A stretch of DNA of 64,000 bases from Holophagae bacterium. GTDB taxonomy: Bacteria > Acidobacteriota > Holophagae > Acanthopleuribacterales > Acanthopleuribacteraceae. Every line of letters begins with the position of its first letter. Position 1 is the first letter of the stretch. The stretch covers positions 434,001 through 498,000 of the forward strand of contig JAJCXM010000008.1 of the NCBI GenBank assembly GCA_029263455.1, given 5' to 3'. This document shows positions 10,118 through 19,209 of the stretch, piece by piece. The translations under genes were made by a program, and so were the position numbers. The notes below the pieces were generated by a model. That model made no database searches and had not been told where the DNA came from. It worked only from the letters and a program-made list of their open reading frames with translations.

Positions 10118-10141
10118 GCGAAGACCTCTTCATTATCTAAG

Positions 10142-10170
10142 AAGGCCCGCGGTGACGCGGGCCTTTTTTT
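10142..10170 (+). terminator. Intrinsic terminator of the Oar-like receptor gene
   Basis: AAGGCCCGC (10142-10150) and GCGGGCCTT (10157-10165) form a GC-rich 9-bp stem around a 6-nt loop and run into a T-tract (10164-10170). It lies 24 bp after the receptor stop codon. The remaining space to 10355 holds no convincing gene. Confidence 0.9.
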
Positions 10171-10355
10171 GTTGAGGATTGATTGTTAGTTCTGATTGGA
10201 TAACTAAGCCTGTTGTTGGTCTATCTGTGGCCGAGGGCTTTGTTGGACGTGTGTGGGATTCCATACACGTGTCCATCTGGTGCCCAAGTTGTCGTGTTTT
10301 GAGGCGTGTGCGGCCTATGACAATTCAAGCCATAACCAGTATGCGTTTTGCTCCG

Positions 10356-11789
10356 CTATGAAGGACCTGCTGGTAAGCCGATCTCATTGAGAATATGTTG
10401 AAACCGGGGTTGATTTCGATAGCTGGAAAATGCCGGAAAGAGGCCAATAAATAGGGTTCGCAGTTGTCGAGTCGCCAGCGCTTTCTCTAAACTCGTATAC
10501 ATGGCGTCTTCGTTGCCTGCATAAGCATAGTAGGTGGCATCAAGGACTGGATCGCGTTGCCCATAGTTGTTGCTGGCGTTGCCTAACAAACAGTCGGTGA
10601 AGACAACCAAGCGGTCCCGCTTATTGCTGGCTTGGTCATATGATAGTAATTCGGATTTGGTAGCCCCTTGTAACTCCATGAGTCTACGCTCGATACGTGT
10701 CAAATGAGAATCATCATCGCGTTCACGCCAAAGTGGGTATTCGCCCCAGAGTTGCGTTCGCTCATCCATCTCTCGTTTTGCACGTTCGAGGCGCTCCATT
10801 GCCACGTCCACGTCAAGCCGAAAAAAGGCGAGATAAAAATGATGGAGGTCCCAACCTGCAGCGTTGGGTGCCAATTGACGTGCCTGCTCTAATAACGATT
10901 CGGCTTCAGCAAAATCACCCTGCATGGCTGCGAATTGGATAGGTCCTACCCACAATGGCGATATTTGTATTTCTTGTTCACGAGCCTCTCTGAAGTGATG
11001 GCGTGCTAGGGCGAAATCCCATTCGTAAAAGAGCGCAATATTCCCTTTCAACAGCGACACATCACTTGGTTCGGCTCCTTTGGCCTCGGCTGCTTCGAGG
11101 TGTTGACGGGTCAAAAAATAACCTTCCAGGCGATCAACCAAACCGTAAAGGGTCATATCGAGGTGCAAACGCGCGAGGGTGACATGGATGGGCGCAAAGT
11201 GGGTGAATCTCTCTGTAAGTATGTCTAGTTGGCCCACCGCCTCACGATACCCTTCAGGCGTATTTGGTACGTAATAGGCCCATTTGGAGTATTCGCGCCA
11301 GGCTTCGTTTTCTTCATCAGCAGAGCTGCCTGACGGTTCGCTTGTCAAGTTAGGTCGTGATGTATAGGCAAGGTACCCGAACAGCAACATAACGACCAAT
11401 GTCAAAAGCAAACCCGTGCGCCAGTTTCTTGGCGGGCTTTCTGTGTGTTGCGGTGAAGCTTCTTCGGTTGGCGAATCACCAATCCACATGAGGCCTCTAC
11501 GAGGAATAGTCTTGATGAACTGAGGCCTTTTGGCGTCGTCATTGAGGGCTTTACGAATTTGATGAACAGCTACCGAAATGACTTGATCACTGATGAATTC
11601 CTGTCCCCAAACATCTTCGGCCAGCGCCGATTTTTCGATTAGCTGGCCCGGTCGCTGCACCATATATACGAGTAATGCCATTGGTAATGGCTTTAGCCTG
11701 GTTTCGCTATTTTGACCGGTTAGCAATTGGGTTCTCGGATTCACGGTCCAGTCTTGGATCTGGAACTCGTGATCCGTCAATGAAGGCAT
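10356..11789 (-). CDS. CadC/ToxR-like membrane transcriptional regulator: winged helix, one TM segment, TPR region
   Basis: The 477-aa protein carries an OmpR/PhoB-type winged helix at ~1-105 (LAEDVWGQEFISDQVISVAVHQ, then IRKALNDDA and FIKTIPRRG). A linker and a single transmembrane helix follow (~128-147, LLLTLVVMLLFGYLAY), then a helical TPR-like region to the end. This topology matches CadC/ToxR-like one-component regulators, which bind DNA in the cytoplasm and sense through the outer domain. There is no receiver domain. It converges on the Oar-like receptor, so that receptor is a possible target, but nothing in the sequence proves it. Confidence 0.85.
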   Translation of the reverse strand: MPSLTDHEFQIQDWTVNPRTQLLTGQNSETRLKPLPMALLVYMVQRPGQLIEKSALAEDVWGQEFISDQVISVAVHQIRKALNDDAKRPQFIKTIPRRGLMWIGDSPTEEASPQHTESPPRNWRTGLLLTLVVMLLFGYLAYTSRPNLTSEPSGSSADEENEAWREYSKWAYYVPNTPEGYREAVGQLDILTERFTHFAPIHVTLARLHLDMTLYGLVDRLEGYFLTRQHLEAAEAKGAEPSDVSLLKGNIALFYEWDFALARHHFREAREQEIQISPLWVGPIQFAAMQGDFAEAESLLEQARQLAPNAAGWDLHHFYLAFFRLDVDVAMERLERAKREMDERTQLWGEYPLWRERDDDSHLTRIERRLMELQGATKSELLSYDQASNKRDRLVVFTDCLLGNASNNYGQRDPVLDATYYAYAGNEDAMYTSLEKALATRQLRTLFIGLFPAFSSYRNQPRFQHILNEIGLPAGPS

Positions 11790-12046
11790 AGCTATCCCTT
11801 TACATACAAATATTATCCTCTTTAATCTACGTCACGTTTTTTGCTTTGTTATTGGGTCATGGAGATGCAAAGTATTGTTAATTTGATAATTAGACCCACA
11901 TTATTCGCGAGCAGCTAAGCTGAGCAGGCTTTTACTGGGGTGCGGTTCACGGTTGTTAACTTTGGGACGAAGAACCTGTTGAAATATTTTACGTGTTTGT
12001 CAGGGCAACTATAGGAAAACCTATTTTTTTGGCGTCACCCTATTGC

Positions 12047-12985
12047 CTAGCCATCGATCTCGTCGATTAAGGCCCAGTTGGTTAGCTTGTATTTGGCACC
12101 ATGCACGATGCCTTCGCCCGAAGCGATGGTTCGTTTTCGGCTGCGTACGTCTTCGATATATTTTCGATTGCTGTTTTCGGCGATGACATCAGCCACTAGC
12201 AGTCTTTTTTCCAAGCGATTGGCTGGCGGAAATTGCGCGATTCGCCTACGAATAGAATTTTCTTCGAATCGGAAATCAATTCCACCGTTTTGAACGGCAA
12301 TGTCGAAACACATGGAGAATCCTAGCTCGGATTTGAGTTCAAAGCGATCTACGTCACGAACGGCTATCTGCCAATACTTGTCGACACCACGTTGCTGGAC
12401 CTCTTGAACTTCGGAAAACGAGCCGAGAGTCTCAAATGCCTGGGCCCAATCTGGTAATACTTTATAACGTTGTCGGCCAAGCGATATTCGGTCTGCGAAC
12501 GCTCTTTGCAGCTCGCGACTGCCGTCAAAAACGTCCGCTAATTCGTCCTCAAGTGGACCAAACGCCTCGCGAATCAATTGAGGAAACTTCAAACGCACCT
12601 CATTGATGATGCGTTGCATCTCGCCGTGTTTTAGGGTGAAGCCGATGATGCCCCAGGTTAGCCAAGCGCCATCAAAGTTGCCTGCAATTCTGCCAAAACC
12701 ATGCTGCTCGAAGTCGGCAGTGAGCTGTAAACATCGATCTCGTAAGCTGGGTACGGGCTCCTGTGTTAGCAGGCTCCAGCCATCAAAATCGATTTCACCC
12801 GTCTCTGGCTGTTGCCGGGCCGATTGCCAACGCTTCACGGCCTTTTCCGTATCGCCGCCGAAAATTCCGTCTACCATGCCGGGTGAATGGTCTGCATCTG
12901 CTAAGGCCACTTGTGCACATTTGACCAATTCACCACGCACCAAGCGCTCGCCTGGAGATGCGCGCCGAAATAGTGTTCTTGCCAT
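12047..12985 (-). CDS. Peptidoglycan-binding domain plus GH46 (chitosanase)-like protein
   Basis: I choose ATG at 12985, with GAGG 9 nt upstream, over the GTG at 13006, giving 312 aa. The N-terminus (~10-75) resembles a PG_binding_1 domain (GMVDGIFGGDTEKAVKRWQ). Residues ~85-300 resemble the GH46 chitosanase/lysozyme-like fold: the segment WLTWGIIGFTLKHGEM matches the GIIGFT core of GH46, with an acidic residue in the preceding FEQHGFGR helix as possible catalyst. No signal peptide is visible, which is odd for a wall or chitosan hydrolase and leaves room for non-classical export or an effector role. It follows the DUF900-like hydrolase gene by 65 bp on the same strand. The fold assignment is moderate. 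Confidence 0.6.
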   Translation of the reverse strand: MARTLFRRASPGERLVRGELVKCAQVALADADHSPGMVDGIFGGDTEKAVKRWQSARQQPETGEIDFDGWSLLTQEPVPSLRDRCLQLTADFEQHGFGRIAGNFDGAWLTWGIIGFTLKHGEMQRIINEVRLKFPQLIREAFGPLEDELADVFDGSRELQRAFADRISLGRQRYKVLPDWAQAFETLGSFSEVQEVQQRGVDKYWQIAVRDVDRFELKSELGFSMCFDIAVQNGGIDFRFEENSIRRRIAQFPPANRLEKRLLVADVIAENSNRKYIEDVRSRKRTIASGEGIVHGAKYKLTNWALIDEIDG

Positions 12986-13050
12986 CTGAATCCACCTCAA
13001 TATCACTTCGTTCGCTTAAGTTATACACAGGGTGTTTGTCGTATCTTAGG

Positions 13051-14142
13051 TCATTTCAACTCGTAATAATTGCCTTCCGGTCTGAAAGAGAGATGGGATT
13101 CCGCGGATTCACCATGAAAAACACACTCAAAGAAATCTCGTAAATCAGCGTTCTGGGCAATGGCTGAACCCTTGAAGTAGGAATGTTCGTTCTTGACCCA
13201 ACTCGCCTGCGTGACATTGACGTAATAGGCGTTGCGAGCCACCAGATTGAGCAAGTAGTGGCCGAGCCGTGCCTTTTGTTCTGTTCCTGGTTTTCGGCGG
13301 GACCAGCCAAGTGCGTGGTCATTCTCATTGATCACCACATATAGCCGACGGCGTTGAGGGAGTTGTTCCATCCATTGCTCATGTGCCGGATTGTTGGCAT
13401 CGGCCGCAACCAAGGCAATATTATCAAAAACCAACTGCCGCAATGGCGACGCACTCGGTGTTAAGGCGTGCTTAAGTAGGTAATTGCCCATACTGTGACA
13501 CATTAAGTTGACGCTTGATGCACATGCTTTTTCCATCAATTTCGTGAATAACTCATAGCTGGCCTGAGGATTGTCTGGGTGCTTCTTCTGCGCGGCCGCC
13601 ATCCATCTCTTTTGGGTGCCAGCTGTGAGTAGTTGATGATAATGGGCTAGTTTGCCAACGCTACGGTTGAGGGCATCGGCCGAGGCTCGGGCATCCGATT
13701 TATCGCTTAAGTAAGCGGCTGTCCCAGACACGCCGCCGCCGTTGGCAGGCCACGAGAATGCAATCACAACCAATCCATAGGCTTGCTCCAGAGCTTGACA
13801 GGTTGCAATAACGTCGGCCATGTCATTGTTGTAGCCATGTACGAAGAGCAGGATGTGTTTGGGCGGTGAAGCTTGTGTGGCTTGTTCGTATAACTCGCAA
13901 GCAACACGCAGACTTGCGTACCAAGTTTGATTTGGGTCTATGTCTAAGTCGAACTTTTGTTTTAGTTGCTTGACTTCGTTTAAATCGAGCTTGTCGTTAA
14001 GGACGTTCACGACATGTTTAGAGGCTTTTTGGGTGATGCTCACTAGCCTGAGCTCGTTGGGCCCCTTCGGGTTCGGTGACTTTCCAAACTTATCCAAACC
14101 CCTTGCATCTTTGTTTAGACTGCGATTGGTAATGACATACAT
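13051..14142 (-). CDS. DUF900-like alpha/beta hydrolase
   Basis: The 363-aa protein starts at an ATG with GAGGT 5 nt upstream. The fold is alpha/beta hydrolase: an oxyanion-side strand with HILLFVHGYNNDM (~95-107), the FSWPANG segment typical of DUF900-type esterases, a nucleophile elbow CHSMGN, and a late Asp/His region. No signal peptide is present. A perfect 16-bp palindrome lies ~90 bp upstream, and the GH46-like gene follows downstream, so the two may be cotranscribed. The substrate is unknown. Confidence 0.7.
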   Translation of the reverse strand: MYVITNRSLNKDARGLDKFGKSPNPKGPNELRLVSITQKASKHVVNVLNDKLDLNEVKQLKQKFDLDIDPNQTWYASLRVACELYEQATQASPPKHILLFVHGYNNDMADVIATCQALEQAYGLVVIAFSWPANGGGVSGTAAYLSDKSDARASADALNRSVGKLAHYHQLLTAGTQKRWMAAAQKKHPDNPQASYELFTKLMEKACASSVNLMCHSMGNYLLKHALTPSASPLRQLVFDNIALVAADANNPAHEQWMEQLPQRRRLYVVINENDHALGWSRRKPGTEQKARLGHYLLNLVARNAYYVNVTQASWVKNEHSYFKGSAIAQNADLRDFFECVFHGESAESHLSFRPEGNYYELK

Positions 14143-14230
14143 ATTGACCTCATGTTTATGAACTGGATTTGTATGTCTCTATTGATGGAACTCGAGCCTC
14201 CAGACATCAAGTTTTCTAGTCACAACTATT

Positions 14231-14246
14231 CATGACAATTGTCATG
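14231..14246. promoter_or_regulatory. Perfect 16-bp palindrome, candidate operator
   Basis: CATGACAATTGTCATG is fully self-complementary and sits 89 bp upstream of the DUF900-like hydrolase start, in the 277-bp gap between it and the membrane synthase gene. It looks like a binding site for a dimeric regulator (half-site TGACA). The regulator is not identified. Nothing else was recognised in this gap. Confidence 0.4.
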
Positions 14247-14419
14247 GCCAAACTCCAATGGCTTGATCACAAATGGCCCAGTTAGTTAATTCAAGAAGGG
14301 CAGGCCATTGATCGCGCCTTTGTTGATGATGTTGGCGTGAATGCGTGGAGTATGATGGTCAGCGCTTAATCTTTGTTGTTGACCAAAATGTTGAACAAAA
14401 TTGGCGCCAGTGACGAAGT

Positions 14420-16465
14420 CTAATTGGGATTCTTCTTTGATGTTAGCAGCGCCATTAAGTAAATGACCAAAATCACTAGCCAAAGGCTGCGCATGCCGAT
14501 GATCATGGACAAGTACTCTACAAAACCACCAGACATGGCGCCGATCAGGTTGAGGCCCAAGGCGAAACCAGTCGTGGCCTGCCGTTTGAACAGATGGCTG
14601 AAACAGAACGAAGCGAACAGAATTGGTAGCCCGATCATGGTGCCAGAAATAAGAGATCGCATTAGCCAAGGCAACTCAAGAATGTGTTGCAGCGGGACGG
14701 CGTAATTGATGAGGATAGCAACGAAAAGGCCGGACCAAGCAAGGCTTGGTTTGAGGGCGCGCTCCTTTATCACTAACAAGTTACCGATAAAAATCGTTAC
14801 CAACACACTTGTGAATACGATGGCGCTGACAACCCATGTACTGCCGAAAATGAGAGCCATGCGTACAATGGCGGCCGACTCGACCAAAGTGAAGCCAACG
14901 CCCAGGAAAAAGAAATTAACGAACATTCCCTGACCGCGATGTGTGACACGCAGGAGGTGAAAAATAAAAAGAATAAGCACACCAAATACGCCGATTAACT
15001 GAAGATAAGTAGTTGATATCATTGGCTTTTCTAAATAAAGAAATGGCCAGTCGTCGGTTGTCGGTCGTATGGCCGTGTTAGCGTTAAATGGCTGTAACCC
15101 GTTAAGTTTGTCCAACGATCCAATAATGATCGTATTGAAGAGTTGCTGATCATTGAACTGAATGAGCGCGAGATGATCGCCAAATGCGCGATTCATGGTT
15201 GCGTAAAGACGATCATAGAGCCACGGCGATCTGTGCTTATAAACAGAGTAATAGGTGGCCATCAGCCCGTCTGGCTTGAGTAGCTTCTTCATGTCCACAA
15301 AAGATTCAGCGGTATAAACATAATTCTCTAAACGAACATTCGAGTTACCTGACAGCAAGGTCTGGGAATCCAAGGTTCCCAGAACGATTAAATCAAACGA
15401 TTCTTTGCTTGTGCGTAAGTAGTGACGGGCGTCGTCGATAACGGTTGTCACGCGAGGGTCTTGATAAGGCTTTGATGTGTTATGGGCGTGACCAAGGGCG
15501 AGAATGACTGGATCAATTTCAATAGCGGTCACGGATTCAGCCATGTTGATGAGTGCGATATTGACATCGTTTCCAGTACCGGCGCCGAGAATCAACACAG
15601 ACTTCGGGTTCTGCTGCCCGTGGTTATCTCTATAAATCTGGTAGGGGGTTGAAAACTTGGTTTTCATGTCTGATTGGAATTTCTGTAGCTCGGGATCATC
15701 GTTCTCATAGTCAATGGCAAATTGGTGGAAGGAGGAATTCACATAGACACTCAAACCATGATTGCTAGGGACGTTCTTGATGAAGTAGTAAGGGCTCCAA
15801 GTCCAATCGTGCGGTGAATATGCGAGGAAGGAGAACAGTAAGCTTGCCAGCATTGTGCAAATCTGATGGGCGCGAGATTTGGCAAATAACAACGCCCAGG
15901 CGATGCCAACAACAATCGTCCAAATCCATGGTGGGGTGCTCAATAGCGAGGACAACGAGAACAGAACAATGCCGATGATGCTGCCTGCGATATCCCACGA
16001 ATAAGCAGCCAAGCGGGGATATTCGTTCATGGAACGAGCAAGTTGTTGCCCTAACGCTGTGAATGGAACGGCGGCGGCGACAAAAGCGAGCATAATCGAC
16101 AGGAACAGCGGTACTTGCATGGCGATCCCGTCCCTGCTGGAATTGTTGATCCAAAAGTGGACGGAGGCCGCGTCCTCGTAAACGACAATGCCGCGAAAGA
16201 CCAATATGAATATCAGGTTTAGTAATAAGCCAGCGGGAAGCATCCAGGCAAATGAACGTCTTGATTCACTGATACATCCAAAACCCAAACCGAAGAAACT
16301 GGCGATAAGGATTAGATTCGTGAAATAAGAAACGGAATGGACCTCAGCAGGAACAACGCGGATCAAGGCCAGCTCTAGGACGAGAATGGAAGCAGAAATC
16401 ACACCAATCTTCCAAATCGGACTCTTAGCCCCCGTCGAGCGCTCAGCTATCGATGAATTTTTCAA
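14420..16465 (-). CDS. Membrane-embedded spermidine-synthase-like (polyamine aminopropyltransferase-like) protein
   Basis: The 681-aa protein begins at TTG; no better start precedes the first TM helix. It has about six to seven TM helices in the N-terminal third, a Rossmann methyltransferase-like spermidine-synthase domain in the middle (SVLILGAGTGND, then AIEIDPVILALG, DDARHYL and FDLIVLGTLD), and about seven TM helices at the C-terminus. This TM-SpeE-TM layout is common among 'fused MFS/spermidine synthase' proteins, whose reactions are mostly undetermined. It is divergent from the lysine 2,3-aminomutase operon across a shared 324-bp promoter region. A link to amine metabolism is therefore possible but inferred. 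Confidence 0.8.
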   Translation of the reverse strand: MKNSSIAERSTGAKSPIWKIGVISASILVLELALIRVVPAEVHSVSYFTNLILIASFFGLGFGCISESRRSFAWMLPAGLLLNLIFILVFRGIVVYEDAASVHFWINNSSRDGIAMQVPLFLSIMLAFVAAAVPFTALGQQLARSMNEYPRLAAYSWDIAGSIIGIVLFSLSSLLSTPPWIWTIVVGIAWALLFAKSRAHQICTMLASLLFSFLAYSPHDWTWSPYYFIKNVPSNHGLSVYVNSSFHQFAIDYENDDPELQKFQSDMKTKFSTPYQIYRDNHGQQNPKSVLILGAGTGNDVNIALINMAESVTAIEIDPVILALGHAHNTSKPYQDPRVTTVIDDARHYLRTSKESFDLIVLGTLDSQTLLSGNSNVRLENYVYTAESFVDMKKLLKPDGLMATYYSVYKHRSPWLYDRLYATMNRAFGDHLALIQFNDQQLFNTIIIGSLDKLNGLQPFNANTAIRPTTDDWPFLYLEKPMISTTYLQLIGVFGVLILFIFHLLRVTHRGQGMFVNFFFLGVGFTLVESAAIVRMALIFGSTWVVSAIVFTSVLVTIFIGNLLVIKERALKPSLAWSGLFVAILINYAVPLQHILELPWLMRSLISGTMIGLPILFASFCFSHLFKRQATTGFALGLNLIGAMSGGFVEYLSMIIGMRSLWLVILVIYLMALLTSKKNPN

Positions 16466-16789
16466 TGAATATCTTTCTTCGTGAGGATCTGGCCATTCTA
16501 GGAGGCGGACCGTTGACCTGTCAATTTTGGCTAGTAGAGTATTGGCCCAGGCTCGAACTGAGTCTAGAGATTGACCGTTTCTAGTGAATTGTGTGTTGGG
16601 AAGTGTTCGGAATTTTTCGACTATGGCTCTTGAACGTTTAGCGCATTGTTAACCTGCTTGAAATAAATCGCTTGTACAGTGTTTTTTGATAGCCAAAATA
16701 ACGATATACAATTGTCCAAAAATGACATATATAGTGTGTTCGCCACTCGCAAGGTGGAGTCGACAAGTGAAGGAGAACGTATACAATAA
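16466..16789. other. Divergent intergenic region between the SpeE-like gene and the kamA operon
   Basis: This is 324 bp without a supported gene. The part near 16675-16735 is AT-rich, with TATA-like boxes (GATATACAAT, ACATATATAG) but no well-spaced -35/-10 pair. GAAGGAG (16769-16775) precedes the mutase start by 14 nt. Confidence 0.4.
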
Positions 16790-18199
16790 ATGGACGCCAG
16801 TCGTGGAACCAAAGGTTCTACCGCCCCAAGGCAGCCTGTTGCTGACCGCAAGGAGGAATCTGCAAATTCTGAACCTCCCAATCTACCCGTGGACTACCTG
16901 AGTCTGTTTGAAAGACCTGCAAAGTCAACCCCTTGGGTTCGTCAATCACCGCCAAAGAAAGTTCCTGATAACGTAACTCCAACTTCGTTCACCATAAGTG
17001 AACAGAGCCGTGCTTTCTTAAGCAAACATTTTCCGGAAGCTAATGAAAACCAGTGGTGCGATTGGAAATGGCAAGTCCGCAATCGCATTAGGCGTGTAGA
17101 GCAGCTGTCGGATATTCTCCTGCTTACCGACGATGAACGGGCGTCAGTGGTACAACGGTCGGAGAATTTGCCGATGGCAATCACACCTTACTACCTATCG
17201 CTTCTTAGTCCAGATAACCCAAACCAGCCTTTAAGGCGAACACACATTCCGTTAAGTGGCGAATATGTGAAATCGCCAGGCGAAGATCCTGACCCCTTGG
17301 GGGAAGATCACGATACTGCGGTGCCTGGTCTGGTCCATCGTTATCCAGACCGGGTTTTGTTTTTGACAACCGGTTTTTGTTCCACTTATTGCCGCTATTG
17401 CACGCGTTCACGAATGGTCGGTGAAACCAATGGGGAATACAGTTTTTCGACGACAAATTGGGAAAAGGCCGTTCAGTACATTGAGGCACATCCCGAAATA
17501 CGCGATTGCCTATTATCAGGCGGTGATCCGCTCAGTATTGGCGACGATAAATTAGCTTGGCTATTGGAGCGCTTGCGTTCTATCAAACACTTAGAGTTCA
17601 TTCGTATCGGAACAAAGATTCCGGTCGTTATGCCACAGCGTATTACCGATCAACTATGCCAAATTCTCAAGAAATACCATCCGTTATGGATGAGCATTCA
17701 CTTCACCCACCCAGATGAGTTGACACCCGAAACCATCGAAGCCTGTGGGCGTCTCGCCGATGCTGGTATTCCGCTGGGTAGTCAGACCGTTTTGTTGAAA
17801 AACATAAACGACGATGCTCAGGTGCTTAAGCAACTTTTTCAGGGACTGCTGAAAACACGGGTAAAGCCTTATTATTTGTACCAATGTGACCCTGTTACGG
17901 GTTCAGCGCACTTCAGAACACCTGTCGAAAAGGGTCTTGAAATTATTCGTCAATTACGTGGCCATACGACGGGTTATGCCATTCCACAGTTCGTGGTCGA
18001 TGCACCTGGTGGTGGAGGTAAGATCCCCATCCTGCCGGATTACATTGTGGGACGGGATGGCGATGATCTATTGCTTACTAATTTTGAGGGCGGCGTCTAC
18101 CGATATCCTGACCCGGGCGGAAAAACAGGCCAAGCACAGGCGGCTTTGCGTGCGCAAGGTGCTGAATATGATGAGCAGAACGGATTGTATTCACTATGA
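16790..18199 (+). CDS. kamA: L-lysine 2,3-aminomutase (KamA/AblA-type radical SAM enzyme)
   Basis: The 469-aa protein starts at an ATG directly after an in-frame stop. It converts L-lysine to L-beta-lysine using SAM, a [4Fe-4S] cluster and PLP. The cluster motif is C197-STY-C201-RY-C204. The PLP lysine is K411 in GGGGKIP. D367 (YQCD) and D404 (VVDAPGGGG) are spaced 37 residues apart, exactly as D293 and D330 that bind the lysine side-chain amine in Clostridium subterminale KamA; glutamate 2,3-aminomutases replace them. Lysine specificity is thus supported. The stop overlaps the next gene's start by 4 bp (ATGA), so it leads a four-gene operon. It differs from the classic ablAB osmolyte pair by the two ligases that follow. 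Confidence 0.9.
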   Translation: MDASRGTKGSTAPRQPVADRKEESANSEPPNLPVDYLSLFERPAKSTPWVRQSPPKKVPDNVTPTSFTISEQSRAFLSKHFPEANENQWCDWKWQVRNRIRRVEQLSDILLLTDDERASVVQRSENLPMAITPYYLSLLSPDNPNQPLRRTHIPLSGEYVKSPGEDPDPLGEDHDTAVPGLVHRYPDRVLFLTTGFCSTYCRYCTRSRMVGETNGEYSFSTTNWEKAVQYIEAHPEIRDCLLSGGDPLSIGDDKLAWLLERLRSIKHLEFIRIGTKIPVVMPQRITDQLCQILKKYHPLWMSIHFTHPDELTPETIEACGRLADAGIPLGSQTVLLKNINDDAQVLKQLFQGLLKTRVKPYYLYQCDPVTGSAHFRTPVEKGLEIIRQLRGHTTGYAIPQFVVDAPGGGGKIPILPDYIVGRDGDDLLLTNFEGGVYRYPDPGGKTGQAQAALRAQGAEYDEQNGLYSL

Positions 18200-19209
18200 A
18201 GAAGATCGGCTTTACTTATGACTTACGCGACGAATACCTCGCTCAAGGATTTAGTCTTGAAGAGTCAGGTGAGTTTGACTCACGTGAAACCATTGACGCG
18301 ATAGAGAGCGCCTTACAGGCCAATGGCTACAATGTTGAACGCATTGGTGGTCTGCGGAATCTGGTTGTGGCGTTAGCGGCCGGTCAAAGATGGGACATGG
18401 TTTTTAATATCTGCGAAGGGGTTTCAGGGGTAGGGCGAGAGGCGCAAGTCCCATGTTTATTGGAAGGTTACGGCATTCCTGTCGTTTTTTCAGCATCGGA
18501 AACGATGGTGATCACGATGGATAAATCTTTGTCGAAACTTATCGTGCAATCCCATGGAATCCCAACGGCACCCTTCGCCGTAATTAGTCACCTGAGTGAC
18601 TTAGCACGTGTTCGTCTCCGTTATCCACTATTTGCGAAACCATTGGCCGAAGGAACAGGCAAAGGTATCGATAGCCGCTCATGCGTGGCCAACGCCGAGT
18701 CATTAGCCATTGTTTGTGATTCTCTTCTTGACCGCTACCGCCAACCCGTTCTTGTAGAAGAATACCTTAGTGGTAGAGACTTGACGGTTGGTATCCTGGG
18801 TACGGGCGTCGGTGCGAGAGTAATCGGTGTATTAGAAGCTTGTGAGAAAGAAGGTGCCGAGGCGGGTGGGCAGTCTTTCTATAATAAAGAGAATTGTGAG
18901 GAAGTCCTCGAGTACGTCCTTGTCGAAGATCATATTGCCCAAAAAGCCGCAGAAGTCGCGCTGCGTTGTTGGCAAGTCTTAAATTGTCGTGATGGAGGTC
19001 GTGTTGATCTGCGTTGTGACGCTAACGGCACACCTCATTTTCTTGAGGTAAACCCTTTGTCGGGGCTTCATCCCCATCACTCAGATTTACCCATACTCGC
19101 CGCAAAAACGGGCATGGATCATGTCACTTTGATCGGTGAAATTATGAATGAGGCCGTTGCGCGACAGGTTTATGACTGGAAGAATCATGATTGTCGCGCT
19201 GGTATATAG
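18196..19209 (+). CDS. D-Ala-D-Ala ligase-like ATP-grasp enzyme 1
   Basis: The 337-aa protein overlaps kamA by ATGA, which implies translational coupling. It has the D-alanine-D-alanine ligase layout: an N-terminal domain with the FNICEG motif (FNALHG-like), an ATP-grasp middle with a lysine-bearing strand (RYPLFAKPLAEGTGKGI) and VEEYLSGRDLTVG, and a metal-binding end (RVDLRCDANG, FLEVNPLSGLHP). Enzymes of this fold activate a carboxylate as acyl phosphate and join it to an amine. Next to a beta-lysine-forming enzyme it is more likely a beta-lysine (or derivative) ligase than a cell-wall Ddl. This role is inference. Confidence 0.8.
   Translation: MKKIGFTYDLRDEYLAQGFSLEESGEFDSRETIDAIESALQANGYNVERIGGLRNLVVALAAGQRWDMVFNICEGVSGVGREAQVPCLLEGYGIPVVFSASETMVITMDKSLSKLIVQSHGIPTAPFAVISHLSDLARVRLRYPLFAKPLAEGTGKGIDSRSCVANAESLAIVCDSLLDRYRQPVLVEEYLSGRDLTVGILGTGVGARVIGVLEACEKEGAEAGGQSFYNKENCEEVLEYVLVEDHIAQKAAEVALRCWQVLNCRDGGRVDLRCDANGTPHFLEVNPLSGLHPHHSDLPILAAKTGMDHVTLIGEIMNEAVARQVYDWKNHDCRAGI

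Noticed and set aside
12010-12031. Small hairpin ATAGG/CCTAT followed by T-run
   Set aside because: It is oriented for the plus strand while both flanking genes run on the minus strand, and the stem is only 5 bp.
14286-14420. Continuation of the SpeE-like protein in another frame
   Set aside because: The protein ends normally after its last TM helix; the alternative tail needs a frameshift and shows no domain.
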